This document shows positions 9,676 to 19,002 of a DNA stretch of 64,000 nt, piece by piece. The stretch is from contig NZ_JADPEG010000002.1 in the NCBI RefSeq assembly GCF_015667585.1, forward strand, positions 62,001-126,000. Reading direction: 5' to 3'. A model generated the notes under the pieces. That model ran no database searches. It saw only the letters and a list, made by a program, of their open reading frames with translations, and was not told the origin of the DNA. Numbering within the stretch: the first letter of the stretch is position 1; each line of letters begins with the position of its first letter. The stretch is from Clostridium sp. D33t1_170424_F3. Lineage in GTDB: Bacteria > Bacillota > Clostridia > Oscillospirales > Acutalibacteraceae. The position numbers and the translations under genes were made by a program.

Positions 9676-11610
9676 ATGGGATTGACTTTAGCGCAAAAGA
9701 TCATCAAAAACCATCTTGTCAGCGGCGAAATGACCGTTGGCAGCGATATCGGCTTGAAAATTGACCAGACCCTGACCCAGGACGCCACCGGCACAATGGC
9801 CTACCTGGAATTTGAAGCGATGGGCGTGCCGCGCGTCAAAACGGAACGCAGCGTCGCATACATCGACCACAACACATTGCAGACAGGCTTTGAGAACGCG
9901 GATGATCACCGCTTTATTCAGAGCGTCGCCAAAAAACACGGCATTTGGTTCTCCCGCCCCGGCAACGGCATCTGCCATCAGGTGCATTTGGAGCGCTTCG
10001 GCATTCCGGGCAAAACGCTGATCGGCTCCGACAGCCACACGCCCACCGGCGGCGGGCTCGGCATGCTCGCGATGGGCGCAGGCGGACTGGATGTGGCGGT
10101 CGCAATGGGCGGCGGCGCGTACTACATCACCATGCCGAAAATGCTGCGCGTCAACCTGACCGGCAAGCTTTCCCCGTGGGTTTCCGCCAAGGACGTCATT
10201 CTGAAGGTTTTGCAGATCCTCTCCGTCAAGGGCGGCGTGGGCAAAATCGTGGAATACGCGGGCGAGGGCGTCAAAAGCCTGACCGTTCCGGAGCGCGCGA
10301 CCATCACCAACATGGGCGCGGAGCTGGGCGCGACCACCTCCATTTTCCCCTCCGATGAAATCACCTTCGACTTTATGAAGGCGCAGGGACGCGAGGCGGA
10401 CTGGGTGGCGCTGGCCTCCGATCCGGACGCTGTTTACGACGAAGAAATTGCCATCAACCTCTCCGAGCTGGTCCCGATGGCCGCCTGCCCGCACAGCCCG
10501 GACAATGTAAAATCCGTGGACGAGCTGGGCGCGATCAAGGTCGATCAGGTCTGCATCGGCTCCTGCACCAACTCCTCCTATCTGGACTTGATGCGCGTGG
10601 CGGCCGTCCTCAAGGGCAAGACTGTACACCCCGATGTGAGCCTGTCCATTGCGCCGGGCTCCAAGCAGGTTTACAATATGCTGGCGCAGAATGGCGCGCT
10701 TGCCGATTTGATCGGCGCGGGCGCGCGCATCCTGGAATGCGCTTGCGGTCCGTGCATCGGCATGGGCCAGTCCCCGAACTCCAACGGCATTTCCCTGCGC
10801 ACCTTCAACCGCAACTTTGAGGGACGTTCCGGCACGGCGGACGGACAGGTCTATCTGGTCAGTCCGGAAACCGCGGCGGCTTCCGCTATTACCGGCGTAT
10901 TGACCAACCCGCAGACCCTCGGCGAAGAGGCGCCGGTCACACTGCCGGAGAAGTTCCTGATCAACGACAACATGGTGGTCGCCCCCGCCCCGGAGAGCGA
11001 GATGGATCAGGTGGAAGTCCTGCGCGGCCCGAACATCAAGGAATTCCCCACTACGGAAGCGCTGGAGGACACCATCACCGCAAAGGCCCTGCTGAAGGTC
11101 GGCGACAATATCACCACCGACCACATCATGCCGGCCGGCGCAAAAATTCTGCCGTACCGCTCCAATATTCCGTACCTGAGCAATTTCTGCTTCGCCGTGT
11201 GCGACAAGGAATTCCCGGCGCGCTGCAAGGAATACGGACAGGGTATCGTGATCGGCGGCGCCAACTACGGGCAGGGCTCCTCCCGTGAGCACGCGGCTCT
11301 GGTCCCGCTGTACCTCGGTGTGAAGGCCGTTATCGCCAAGAGCTTTGCGCGCATCCACTGCGCCAATCTGGCAAACGCCGGCATCATCCCGCTGGTCTTT
11401 AAAAATGAGGCCGATTACGACACGGTGGATCAAATGGACGAACTCCAGCTGCCGGACATTCGCTCCGCCATCGCGGGCAATACCAAAATCATGGTCAAAA
11501 ACCTGACCAGGGGAACGGAATTCGAGGCGGAAGCAGTCCTCTCCGACCGTCAGCGCGAAATGGTGCTCGCAGGCGGCCTGCTGAACTATACAAGGGAACA
11601 ATCCAAATAA
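9676..11610 (+). CDS. Aconitate hydratase (monomeric, 644 residues)
   Basis: It interconverts citrate and isocitrate through a [4Fe-4S] cluster. The cluster ligands are visible as Cys297 in IGSCTNSS and Cys357 and Cys360 in CACGPCIGMG; substrate-loop motifs such as GSDSHTPTGGG and YGQGSSREHAA are present. The ATG at 9676 is ten bases after GGAGG; open frame further upstream covers the promoter and is not coding. Its length fits the compact mitochondrial-like aconitase common in anaerobes rather than the 900-residue AcnA. It is followed 26 bp later by isocitrate dehydrogenase, so the pair makes 2-oxoglutarate for glutamate synthesis; no citrate synthase is in the window. Confidence 0.93.
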   Translation: MGLTLAQKIIKNHLVSGEMTVGSDIGLKIDQTLTQDATGTMAYLEFEAMGVPRVKTERSVAYIDHNTLQTGFENADDHRFIQSVAKKHGIWFSRPGNGICHQVHLERFGIPGKTLIGSDSHTPTGGGLGMLAMGAGGLDVAVAMGGGAYYITMPKMLRVNLTGKLSPWVSAKDVILKVLQILSVKGGVGKIVEYAGEGVKSLTVPERATITNMGAELGATTSIFPSDEITFDFMKAQGREADWVALASDPDAVYDEEIAINLSELVPMAACPHSPDNVKSVDELGAIKVDQVCIGSCTNSSYLDLMRVAAVLKGKTVHPDVSLSIAPGSKQVYNMLAQNGALADLIGAGARILECACGPCIGMGQSPNSNGISLRTFNRNFEGRSGTADGQVYLVSPETAAASAITGVLTNPQTLGEEAPVTLPEKFLINDNMVVAPAPESEMDQVEVLRGPNIKEFPTTEALEDTITAKALLKVGDNITTDHIMPAGAKILPYRSNIPYLSNFCFAVCDKEFPARCKEYGQGIVIGGANYGQGSSREHAALVPLYLGVKAVIAKSFARIHCANLANAGIIPLVFKNEADYDTVDQMDELQLPDIRSAIAGNTKIMVKNLTRGTEFEAEAVLSDRQREMVLAGGLLNYTREQSK

Positions 11611-11636
11611 AATAAATCGCTCGGGAGGGATACCCC

Positions 11637-12848
11637 ATGGCTGATAAAATTCAAATGACAACCCCGCTGGTCGAAATGGACGGCGACGAAATGACCCGCA
11701 TCATCTGGAAGATGATTAAGGACATCCTGCTCAACCCCTATATCGACCTGAAAACGGAATATTACGATCTGGGTCTCAAGCATCGCGATGAGACAAACGA
11801 CCAGGTTACCTTTGACAGCGCAGAGGCCACCAAAAAATACGGCGTTGCCGTCAAATGCGCCACCATCACCCCGAACGCCGCGCGCGTAGAGGAATACAAT
11901 CTGAAAGAAATGTGGAAATCCCCGAACGGCACGATCCGCGCCATTCTGGACGGTACAGTCTTCCGCACACCGATCCTGGTCAAGGGGATCACGCCCTTTA
12001 TCCCCAGCTGGAAAAAGCCGATCACCATTGCGCGTCACGCCTACGGCGACGTATACCGCAATGTGGAAATGCAGGTTCCCGCAGGTGCGAAAGCAGAGCT
12101 GGTTGTAACGAACAAGGACGGCAACGAGAGCCGTTCCACAATCCATGATTTCCAGACGTCCGGCATCATCCAGGGCGTACACAATCTGGATAAGAGCATC
12201 GGCAGCTTCGCCCGCTCCTGCTTCAACTTTGCACTGGACACCAAACAGGACATCTGGTTTGCCACAAAGGATACCATCTCCAAGCAGTACGACCACCGCT
12301 TTAAGGACATTTTCCAGGAGATTTTTGACGCGGAGTACAAAGAGAAATTCGACGCGGCAGGCATTGAGTACTTCTACACCCTGATCGACGACGCGGTCGC
12401 GCGCGTGGTCCGCTCCGAGGGCGGGTACATCTGGGCCTGCAAGAACTACGACGGCGACGTGATGAGCGACATGGTCGCCACCGCGTTCGGCAGCCTGGCA
12501 ATGATGACCAGCGTGCTGGTCTCCCCGGACGGCGTATACGAATACGAAGCGGCGCATGGCACCGTTCAGCGCCACTATTATAAGCATCTGAAGGGCGAAA
12601 AGACCTCCACCAACTCCATGGCGACGCTGTTCGCGTGGACCGGCGCGCTGCGGAAACGCGGTGAGCTGGACGGCAACGCGGAACTGGAAGCGTTCGCCGA
12701 CAAGCTGGAGAAAGCCTCTATCCAGACCATCGAAGAAGGCGTTATGACAGGAGACCTGGCCAGCCTTTCCACTCTTCCCGGCAAAACCGTTGTCGACACG
12801 GAAACCTTCCTGAAGGAAATTGACAAGCGCCTCGCTGTCATGCTGTAA
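11637..12848 (+). CDS. icd: NADP-dependent isocitrate dehydrogenase, eukaryote-like homodimeric type
   Basis: 403 residues. It converts isocitrate to 2-oxoglutarate and CO2 with reduction of NADP. The N-terminus ([15 protein letters not shown]) and motifs such as [44 protein letters not shown] and NSMATLFAW are those of the eukaryotic cytosolic/mitochondrial enzyme, not the shorter E. coli-type Icd. A ribosome site CGGGAGGG precedes the ATG. It forms an operon with aconitase. The presence of this subfamily in scattered anaerobes suggests old horizontal transfer, which is known for the family and not provable from one sequence. Confidence 0.94.
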   Translation: MADKIQMTTPLVEMDGDEMTRIIWKMIKDILLNPYIDLKTEYYDLGLKHRDETNDQVTFDSAEATKKYGVAVKCATITPNAARVEEYNLKEMWKSPNGTIRAILDGTVFRTPILVKGITPFIPSWKKPITIARHAYGDVYRNVEMQVPAGAKAELVVTNKDGNESRSTIHDFQTSGIIQGVHNLDKSIGSFARSCFNFALDTKQDIWFATKDTISKQYDHRFKDIFQEIFDAEYKEKFDAAGIEYFYTLIDDAVARVVRSEGGYIWACKNYDGDVMSDMVATAFGSLAMMTSVLVSPDGVYEYEAAHGTVQRHYYKHLKGEKTSTNSMATLFAWTGALRKRGELDGNAELEAFADKLEKASIQTIEEGVMTGDLASLSTLPGKTVVDTETFLKEIDKRLAVML

Positions 12849-12932
12849 ACCAGCCTGACTTTTAAACGCCGAAATTGCAGGCGGGAACAGAGCGTTTCTT
12901 TTGCCGCCTATCTTTGAAAGGACATTGCAACC

Positions 12933-13589
12933 ATGCCAAAACGGGATAATATATCGATGTCCGTCATCCGGCGGCTCCCGCGGTATTACCGCTTTCTAAA
13001 GCTGCTGAATGAAAAGGGCGTTACACGCATCTCCTCTACCGAGCTCTCCGCCAAGCTCGGCCTGACGGCTTCCCAAATCCGGCAGGACCTCAACTGCTTC
13101 GGCGGATTCGGCCAACAGGGTTACGGTTACATGGTAGACCAGCTCTGTACGGAAATCGGCAACATTCTGGGACTTTCCCATTCCTATAAGGCCATTCTGG
13201 TCGGTGCGGGCAATCTGGGAAGGGCAATCGCTTCCCACCTCTCCTTTGAAACGGAAGGGTTTATTCTGGCGGGAATCTTTGATAACTCTCCGGATAAAAT
13301 GGGGGAAACCATCAACGGGCTCGTGGTGCGCAGCACGGATGTGATGGACCAGTTCTGCCTGGCGGAAAAGCCGACGATGGCGGTGCTTTGCGTGCCGCGC
13401 GCCGCTGTTGGTACACTGAGCGACCGGCTGTACGGGCTGGGTATCCGCAATTTCTGGAACTTCAGCCACTACGACATCACCATGAAATATCCGGACACCA
13501 TTGTGGAAAACGTCCATCTGAACGACAGCCTGATGACGCTCTGTTACCGGATTACCAATTCTCCCCCCACGGAAACCGCAAAAAAATAA
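12933..13589 (+). CDS. rex: Redox-sensing transcriptional repressor Rex
   Basis: 218 residues. The N-terminal winged helix (about residues 1-80, with TASQIRQDLNCFGGFGQQGYGY) binds DNA. The Rossmann domain starts with GAGNLG (91-96) and binds NADH or NAD+. A high NADH/NAD+ ratio releases Rex from operators before fermentation genes, and adhE with a matching operator lies immediately downstream. Eighty-four bases separate it from icd without a clear terminator, so it could be partly co-transcribed with the acn-icd pair. It ends at its own strong terminator. Confidence 0.94.
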   Translation: MPKRDNISMSVIRRLPRYYRFLKLLNEKGVTRISSTELSAKLGLTASQIRQDLNCFGGFGQQGYGYMVDQLCTEIGNILGLSHSYKAILVGAGNLGRAIASHLSFETEGFILAGIFDNSPDKMGETINGLVVRSTDVMDQFCLAEKPTMAVLCVPRAAVGTLSDRLYGLGIRNFWNFSHYDITMKYPDTIVENVHLNDSLMTLCYRITNSPPTETAKK

Positions 13590-13599
13590 GGTATTAAAA

Positions 13600-13632
13600 A
13601 AACGGTGCAGTAAAAACTGCACCGTTTTTATA
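13600..13632 (+). terminator. Intrinsic terminator after rex
   Basis: AACGGTGCAGT pairs with ACTGCACCGTT around an AAAA loop, with A-runs before and TTTTA after. Confidence 0.9.
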
Positions 13633-13668
13633 TTGCGCTGTTCAAATAAATTCGGCTTCATATCCTAT

Positions 13669-13686
13669 TTGTATAATTCATAACAA
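13669..13686 (+). promoter_or_regulatory. Candidate Rex operator overlapping the adhE -10 element
   Basis: TTGTATAATTCATAACAA is a partly symmetric 18-mer that matches the Rex consensus TTGTTAA-N4-TTAACAA at both TTGT/ACAA ends and most inner positions. It contains TATAAT (13672-13677), so bound Rex would block RNA polymerase. No good -35 lies upstream. The leader to the adhE ATG would be about 200 nt. Confidence 0.7.
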
Positions 13687-13886
13687 AATATACAAATATA
13701 CGCATCACAGAACCTGCTTTGTGCAGTATGTCCCCTCTTTGACAAGTGACGGCTTTGAGAAAATGCCCTGCCAGGAGATCATTCTCATTTCCCATACGAA
13801 CCGTCCGGCAATTCCGTAAAACGGCATATTTGTTTCCTCTGCAGGACATAATAACGCATATCAAAAGCAGAACGGGAGGAAACAGC

Positions 13887-16589
13887 ATGTCTGAAGAGAA
13901 TACACATAGAGTTCCCGTCGTAAAACGGGCAGATCCGGTAAAAGCACAGACCGATGTGGCCATCGAGGCCGTTGCGCGGGAGCGTGCGATGGAGCCGCAG
14001 GAAGACGTCAATGAAATGGTCGATCGTCTGGTAAAAAAAGCCAACACCGCGCTGGAACAATTCATGGAGCTGGAACAGGAGCAGGTGGACAACATTGTGC
14101 ACGCCATGGCGCTGGCCGGCCTGGAAGAGCATGTGCGCCTGGCAAAGCTCGCCTTTGAAGAGACGGGCCGCGGCGTCGTGGAAGACAAAATTATCAAGAA
14201 CATGTTTGCGACGGAGTACATCTGGCATTCCATCAAAAACCAGAAAACCGTCGGTATCGTCGATGAAAACGAGCTGGAGGACTATGTGGAGGTTGCGGAA
14301 CCGGTGGGCGTGGTCGCCGGCGTTACACCCGTGACCAACCCGACGTCCACCACCATGTTCAAGTCGATGATTTGCATGAAAACGCGCAATCCGATTATCT
14401 TTGGCTTCCACCCCGGCGCGCAGGCGTCCTCCTCTGAGGCGGCGCGCGTGATGTACAACGCGGCGGTTAAAGCCGGCGCACCGAAGGACTGCATCCAGTG
14501 GATCACCGCACCGTCCATTGCGGCCACCAACGCGTTGATGAACCACCCCGGCGTTTCTCTGGTTTTGGCAACCGGCGGCAGCGGCATGGTCAAGGCCGCC
14601 TACAGCACCGGCAAACCGGCGCTGGGCGTCGGCCCCGGCAACGTGCCGTGCTATATTGAAAAGACCGCCCGTTTGGAGCGCGCCTGCACGGATCTGATGC
14701 TCTCCAAAACGTTTGACAACGGTATGATCTGCGCCTCGGAACAGGCGGTCATTGTGGACGAGGTCATTGCGCACGATTTTGAGCGCATCATGGCAGATAA
14801 CAACTGCTATTTCCTCAATGAGGCGGAGATTGAGAAGGTATCCAACTATGTCATCAATCCGCAGACGCAGGCTGTCAATCCCGACATCGTGGGAAAACCT
14901 GCCCGCTGGATTGCGGAGCAGAGCGGCGTCCATGTGCCGGAGGGAACGAAAATCCTGATCGCGCGCCTGCAGGATGTGGGACCGGATTATCCGCTCTCAC
15001 GCGAAAAACTCTCCCCCGTTCTGGCCTACTTTGTCGTCAAGGACAGCCGCGAGGGCTTCGCCATGGCGAAAAAAATGCTGGAGCTGGGCGGTCTGGGCCA
15101 TTCCGCCGTCATCCACTCCACCGATGAAGAATTGATCAAGGCCTACGGCAAAGAGATGAAGGTGGGGCGCGTTATCTCCAATTCCCCTTCCTCCCAGGGC
15201 GCGATCGGGGACATTTACAATACCAATACGCCCTCTTTGACACTGGGCTGCGGCTCCTATGGGCACAACTCCACCACCTCCAATGTCTCCTCCGTCAACC
15301 TGATTAACAAAAAGCGCATTGCGCAGAGAAGGGTCAATATGCAGTGGTTCAAAATCCCGCCGCAGATTTACTTTGAGGAAGGCTCCGTGCAGTATCTGGA
15401 GAAAATGCCGGACATTGAGCGCGCGTTTATTGTGACGGACGCCACCATGGTCAAGCTGGGATATGTGGATAAGGTATTGTATTACCTGCGCAAGCGGGCG
15501 GTTTACTGCCATTCCGAAATCTACGCCGATGTGGAGCCGGACCCGGACGTGTCCACCATCCGCCGCGGCGTGGAAGCGATGCGCATCTTTGAGCCGGATG
15601 TTATTATTGCGCTGGGCGGCGGCTCCGCAATGGACGCCGCCAAAGGCATGTGGCTGTTTTACGAGCATCCGGAAACCTCGTTCGACGGCCTGCGGCTGAA
15701 ATTTCTCGACATCCGCAAGCGCGCCTACAAATTCCCGCGTCTGGGCGAAAAGGCGAAGCTGGTGGCGATCCCCACCACTTCCGGCACCGGCAGCGAGGTG
15801 ACTTCCTTCGCCGTCATCACGGACCGGCAGAACGGCAATATCAAATATCCGCTGGCGGACTACGCGGTGCGCCCCGACGTTGCAATCATCGACCCGCAGT
15901 TTGTCCGCGACCTTCCCAAGACCGCCACGCGAGACACCGGTCTGGATGTGCTGACGCACGCAATTGAAGCATATGTTTCTATCATGGCAAGCGACTACAC
16001 GGATGGGCTCGCGCTGCAGGCCATCGGCATGGTATTCGACTACCTGCCGCGCGCCTACCGCAACGGCGGCGCAGACCCGGAAGCGCGAGAGAAAATGCAC
16101 AACGCCTCCTGCATCGCGGGCATGGCGTTCACCAATGCGTTTCTGGGGCTGAACCACTCGATGGCGCATAAGCTGGGCGGCGAATACCACATCCCGCACG
16201 GGCGTGCCAATGCCGTCATCCTGCCCCATGTGATCGCCTATAATGCACAAAAGCCCACCAAATTCCCGGCGTTCCCCAAATATGAAAAGTTCATTGCGGA
16301 TCAGAAGTATGCCAAGATCGCGGAGTTTATCGGCTGCCGCGGTAAAACGACGGAAGAGAGCGTGCACAACCTGATTGAGGCAATCTATCGCCTGGAGAAG
16401 GAACTGGACTGCCCCACCAGCATCCAGGCCTGCGGTGTGGAGGAAAAGGTCTTTTTCGACAACCTGCAGGCACTTTCCGAACGCGCGCACGAGGACCAGT
16501 GCACCACGGCGAACCCGCGCTACCCGCTCATCAGCGAGATCCGCGATATCTACGCAAAATCCTATTTTCCGCCCCATACGCACGCCTGA
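13887..16589 (+). CDS. adhE: Bifunctional acetaldehyde/alcohol dehydrogenase AdhE
   Basis: 900 residues from the ATG at 13887, seven bases after GGGAGGA. The N-terminal CoA-acylating aldehyde dehydrogenase half carries catalytic Cys282 in GMICASEQAV. The C-terminal iron-dependent alcohol dehydrogenase half has GGGSAMDAAK near residue 576 and metal-ligand segments AIEAYVS and HSMAHKLGGEYHIPHG. The enzyme turns acetyl-CoA into ethanol with two NADH and forms filamentous spirosomes in other bacteria. It carries about 30 extra N-terminal residues compared with the E. coli protein. Rex control is inferred from the adjacent rex gene and operator. Confidence 0.95.
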   Translation: MSEENTHRVPVVKRADPVKAQTDVAIEAVARERAMEPQEDVNEMVDRLVKKANTALEQFMELEQEQVDNIVHAMALAGLEEHVRLAKLAFEETGRGVVEDKIIKNMFATEYIWHSIKNQKTVGIVDENELEDYVEVAEPVGVVAGVTPVTNPTSTTMFKSMICMKTRNPIIFGFHPGAQASSSEAARVMYNAAVKAGAPKDCIQWITAPSIAATNALMNHPGVSLVLATGGSGMVKAAYSTGKPALGVGPGNVPCYIEKTARLERACTDLMLSKTFDNGMICASEQAVIVDEVIAHDFERIMADNNCYFLNEAEIEKVSNYVINPQTQAVNPDIVGKPARWIAEQSGVHVPEGTKILIARLQDVGPDYPLSREKLSPVLAYFVVKDSREGFAMAKKMLELGGLGHSAVIHSTDEELIKAYGKEMKVGRVISNSPSSQGAIGDIYNTNTPSLTLGCGSYGHNSTTSNVSSVNLINKKRIAQRRVNMQWFKIPPQIYFEEGSVQYLEKMPDIERAFIVTDATMVKLGYVDKVLYYLRKRAVYCHSEIYADVEPDPDVSTIRRGVEAMRIFEPDVIIALGGGSAMDAAKGMWLFYEHPETSFDGLRLKFLDIRKRAYKFPRLGEKAKLVAIPTTSGTGSEVTSFAVITDRQNGNIKYPLADYAVRPDVAIIDPQFVRDLPKTATRDTGLDVLTHAIEAYVSIMASDYTDGLALQAIGMVFDYLPRAYRNGGADPEAREKMHNASCIAGMAFTNAFLGLNHSMAHKLGGEYHIPHGRANAVILPHVIAYNAQKPTKFPAFPKYEKFIADQKYAKIAEFIGCRGKTTEESVHNLIEAIYRLEKELDCPTSIQACGVEEKVFFDNLQALSERAHEDQCTTANPRYPLISEIRDIYAKSYFPPHTHA

Positions 16590-16598
16590 CGCAGGCGC

Positions 16599-16637
16599 GG
16601 CAGGGCAGCCCGGCGCAGTTTGACGCCGGGCTCTGCC
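16599..16637 (+). terminator. Hairpin terminator after adhE
   Basis: GGCAG and AGCCCGGCG pair with CGCCGGGCT and CTGCC, with a small bulge. The following run is CTCTGCTTGACTTTT, only moderately T-rich. Confidence 0.7.
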
Positions 16638-16642
16638 TCTGC

Positions 16643-16671
16643 TTGACTTTTGTACAAAATGCCGTTATAAT
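16643..16671 (+). promoter_or_regulatory. Sigma-A promoter for the DegV gene
   Basis: TTGACT (16643-16648), a 17-bp spacer and TATAAT (16666-16671), directly after the adhE terminator. Confidence 0.75.
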
Positions 16672-16748
16672 CTTGTTACGAATATCAGGTAATACCATGT
16701 TTTTTATTACATATAAGATAGAATCATTTAAGATGGGAAGGCTGCAAA

Positions 16749-17600
16749 ATGAACAAAGATAAAGTGGCGGTTTTAACGGATTCCGGCGGAGATATTCCCG
16801 CAGCGCTGGCAGAAAAATATCATATCTACCAGATTCCATTAAAAATTCTCTACAAGGAGCGCGAATACCTGGACGGCGTCGACATCACGGCCAACACGGT
16901 CTACGCCATGCTGCCGGTCGAGATTCCCAAAACGTCCCTCCCAGGCGGCGACCATATCAACGCGATCCTGGACCGGATCAAAGCGGACGGCTATGAAAAG
17001 GTCTTCGTCGTATGCATTTCCAGTGGACTGAGCGGCACATACAACGTGATGAAAATCCTCTGCGAGGATTACGAAGGACTGGACTGCTATGTCATGGATA
17101 CGAAAAATATCTCCATCGGCAGCGGTTTCTTCGCCCTGCGCGCGGCGCAATATCTGGAAAGCGGTATGGGCTGGGAAGAGTTAATCGACACCCTCCCAAA
17201 GCAGGTGGGCAACTGCCGCATCTTCTTCTGTGTGAAAACCCTGGAATATCTGCAAAAGGGCGGGCGCATCGGCCTGGTTGCGGCGGCGCTGGGGACTGCC
17301 CTGAATCTGAAGCCGGTAATCTCCTGCAACACAGAGGGCATCTATTATACGGTCGCAAAGGCGCTGGGCCGCGGGCAGTCCATCCGTAAAATTGAAACGC
17401 TGGCACAGAACGCCGCCGGAGACGGCGAGGTGGAACTGGCGATCATGCACGGGGCCGCACAGGATGAAGCCAATCTCATCAAGGCGGACTTAAAGACGCG
17501 CATCCCCAAAGGAAAAATTGTGGTGGAAGGACAGATCAGCCCTGCGCTCGGCGTTCACACCGGCCCTGGTTTACTGGGAATTGGTGTATTTAAAAAATAA
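16749..17600 (+). CDS. DegV family fatty-acid-binding protein
   Basis: 283 residues with the DegV/FakB fold signatures: VLTDSGGDIPAAL at the N-terminus, the KTSLPG segment near residue 60, SSGLSGTYN near residue 94, and FFCVKTLEYLQKGGRIG in the second domain. DegV proteins bind a fatty acid; FakB members present it to the kinase FakA for phosphorylation and phospholipid synthesis. No fakA is nearby, so the partner is unknown. It has its own promoter and stands alone. Confidence 0.9.
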   Translation: MNKDKVAVLTDSGGDIPAALAEKYHIYQIPLKILYKEREYLDGVDITANTVYAMLPVEIPKTSLPGGDHINAILDRIKADGYEKVFVVCISSGLSGTYNVMKILCEDYEGLDCYVMDTKNISIGSGFFALRAAQYLESGMGWEELIDTLPKQVGNCRIFFCVKTLEYLQKGGRIGLVAAALGTALNLKPVISCNTEGIYYTVAKALGRGQSIRKIETLAQNAAGDGEVELAIMHGAAQDEANLIKADLKTRIPKGKIVVEGQISPALGVHTGPGLLGIGVFKK

Positions 17601-17754
17601 AACGGCAGTTACTCTCTGTCAGCATTTGTTCTTCCCATAAAAGGACCAGGCTCCCTGTTCCCGCTTAACAGCCCTCTTAAAATTGAAAAAAGTAAAGTAT
17701 CCATTAATATTGGAAGCTATAAACCAAACCAGTAAAAGCAGATAGCAGACAAAA

Positions 17755-17794
17755 CGCCCCCCGATGTAGGAAAATAGAACTACATCAGGGGGCG
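17755..17794 (-). terminator. Strong hairpin, likely terminator or part of an intergenic repeat
   Basis: CGCCCCC and GATGTAG pair with CTACATC and GGGGGCG. Leftward it is followed by GTTTTG. It lies in the 470-bp stretch between the DegV gene and tRNA-Thr, where I find no supported protein gene. A 74-codon frame at 17800-18024 is basic and runs into the next hairpin; a leftward frame through the region overlaps the tRNA. Confidence 0.5.
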
Positions 17795-17988
17795 TCGTCA
17801 TGCGTAAACAAAATAAACCAATATACAGACGATCGAACCGGAAACCATTTCGATACAGGGAAAGGAGAAAACACACCGCAAGATTGCAGAGCATCTTGCT
17901 CTTGGAGGAAAGCAAAGGAAATCCCTGCTTTCTATTTAGACGTCTGTTCAACATCCGTCCGGAATGGCTTTGCCGCGATTTACAAACT

Positions 17989-18020
17989 AAGGCCCCCAAC
18001 TCTTTTGAGTTGAGGGCCTT
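17989..18020 (-). terminator. Terminator downstream of tRNA-Thr
   Basis: Read leftward, AAGGCCCTCAACTC pairs with GAGTTGGGGGCCTT (one mismatch) around AAAA, followed by AGTTTG. It lies about 55 bp beyond the tRNA 3' end. Confidence 0.75.
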
Positions 18021-18073
18021 ATAAAGCTCAAAACACTGGCTTTCACGCCAAACATCTTTTCGCTTTCTACTCC

Positions 18074-18149
18074 TGGAGCTACTGGTCGGACTCGAACCGA
18101 CGACCTGCGCATTACGAATGCGCTGCTCTACCAACTGAGCCACAGTAGC
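18074..18149 (-). tRNA. tRNA-Thr (anticodon CGT)
   Basis: 76 nt including an encoded CCA. Acceptor GCTACTG/CAGTAGC, D stem GCTC/GAGC, anticodon stem GCGCA/TGCGC with loop TTCGTAA (anticodon CGT, reading ACG), and T stem GTCGG/CCGAC with TTCGAGT are all fully paired. A consensus promoter lies about 90 bp upstream. Confidence 0.97.
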
Positions 18150-18242
18150 ATATTCAAATTTAATGTTAAAAAATTTGTATGGAACTGGCCCAATATCAAT
18201 CATTCTGAGCATTTCATACAAATGAATTCTGACAGCTAGATT

Positions 18243-18271
18243 ATTATATAAAATTTTGCCGGTAACGTCAA
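18243..18271 (-). promoter_or_regulatory. Sigma-A promoter for tRNA-Thr
   Basis: Minus strand TTGACG (18271-18266), a 17-bp spacer and TATAAT (18248-18243). The start site would be about 85 nt before the mature tRNA. Confidence 0.7.
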
Positions 18272-18443
18272 GGGCTTTTCTAAAAATATTTGCTTTCCCT
18301 GGGAGATACGCAGGCTTTCTGTAAATACTATCGACAATGTTGACCGTACTGCAGTGAATAATATTGACGCATTTATCCGAAAATATCTTTATTATATTAT
18401 AATATAGCATATACTACCCAAATCACATGAAAGATGGGAATCA

Positions 18444-18827
18444 ATGTTGACAGATAAAAAGCTGTGCGAAAAACTGCGCGCACTCCGAGAAAATAACGGT
18501 TTTAAACAGTTGGAAATCGCCAAAATTCTGAATTGCTCTCGTTCTACCTATACGTATTATGAGACAGGAAAAACGACGCCTTCCATTGCTGTTTTGAAAA
18601 CTCTGGCAAAAGTTTATAATGTTTCCCTGCTGGAGCTATTGGCAGACGAAAAGGAATCCGGAGAATTGCGCGATGTGAACCGTCCCGACAGTTTTGATCA
18701 TATTAAATATATCTATGACCTATCTCCCAATGAACGTATGTTGGTTGGGATTTTTCGTGCTGCATCCCCCAAAGAGCGAGAACAGATTTTGGCCTACAGC
18801 AAAGGCGTCGTCGGAATCAAAAAATAA
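18444..18827 (+). CDS. XRE-family helix-turn-helix regulator
   Basis: 127 residues. Residues 5-62 form a Cro/CI-type helix-turn-helix (KLRALRENNGFKQLEIAKIL, then SRSTYTYYETGKTTPS); a roughly 60-residue tail with LSPNERMLVGIFRAASPKER follows, a C-terminus seen in small clostridial XRE regulators. No target gene is evident. It may act on its own AT-rich promoter region (about 18360-18415), where TTGACG is followed by several TATAAT-like hexamers. A hairpin terminator follows at 18891. Confidence 0.85.
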   Translation: MLTDKKLCEKLRALRENNGFKQLEIAKILNCSRSTYTYYETGKTTPSIAVLKTLAKVYNVSLLELLADEKESGELRDVNRPDSFDHIKYIYDLSPNERMLVGIFRAASPKEREQILAYSKGVVGIKK

Positions 18828-18890
18828 TCGTCATTTCTCTCCTTGCACAGCAGCAGGCCTTATGATAAACTAAATAAAAGAAGTGCTGGT

Positions 18891-18938
18891 CAAAGCGAAA
18901 TCGCCGTGTTTGGCGTTATCTTTGCTTTGGCTTTTTTA
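18891..18938 (+). terminator. Intrinsic terminator after the XRE gene
   Basis: CAAAGC pairs with GCTTTG and CGCC with GGCG inside, followed by GGCTTTTTT. Confidence 0.65.
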
Positions 18939-19002
18939 TAAGGTGCCTGTTTTACCGGTGTTTCGGTAAATTGCTTGTATTTTAAGAAATGGAGAGGGTC
19001 CC

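Noticed and set aside
9688..11661. Long open frame antisense to aconitase and icd start (657 codons, minus strand)
   Set aside because: It mirrors the strong codon bias of the real gene, has His/Arg/Ala-rich low-similarity sequence and no ribosome site; aconitase motifs on the plus strand are unambiguous.
14997..16583. 528-codon frame antisense to adhE
   Set aside because: Shadow of the real gene; no domain features and no start signal.
17619..18410. 263-codon leftward frame
   Set aside because: It runs straight through tRNA-Thr, its promoter and two terminators; the sequence has no family features.
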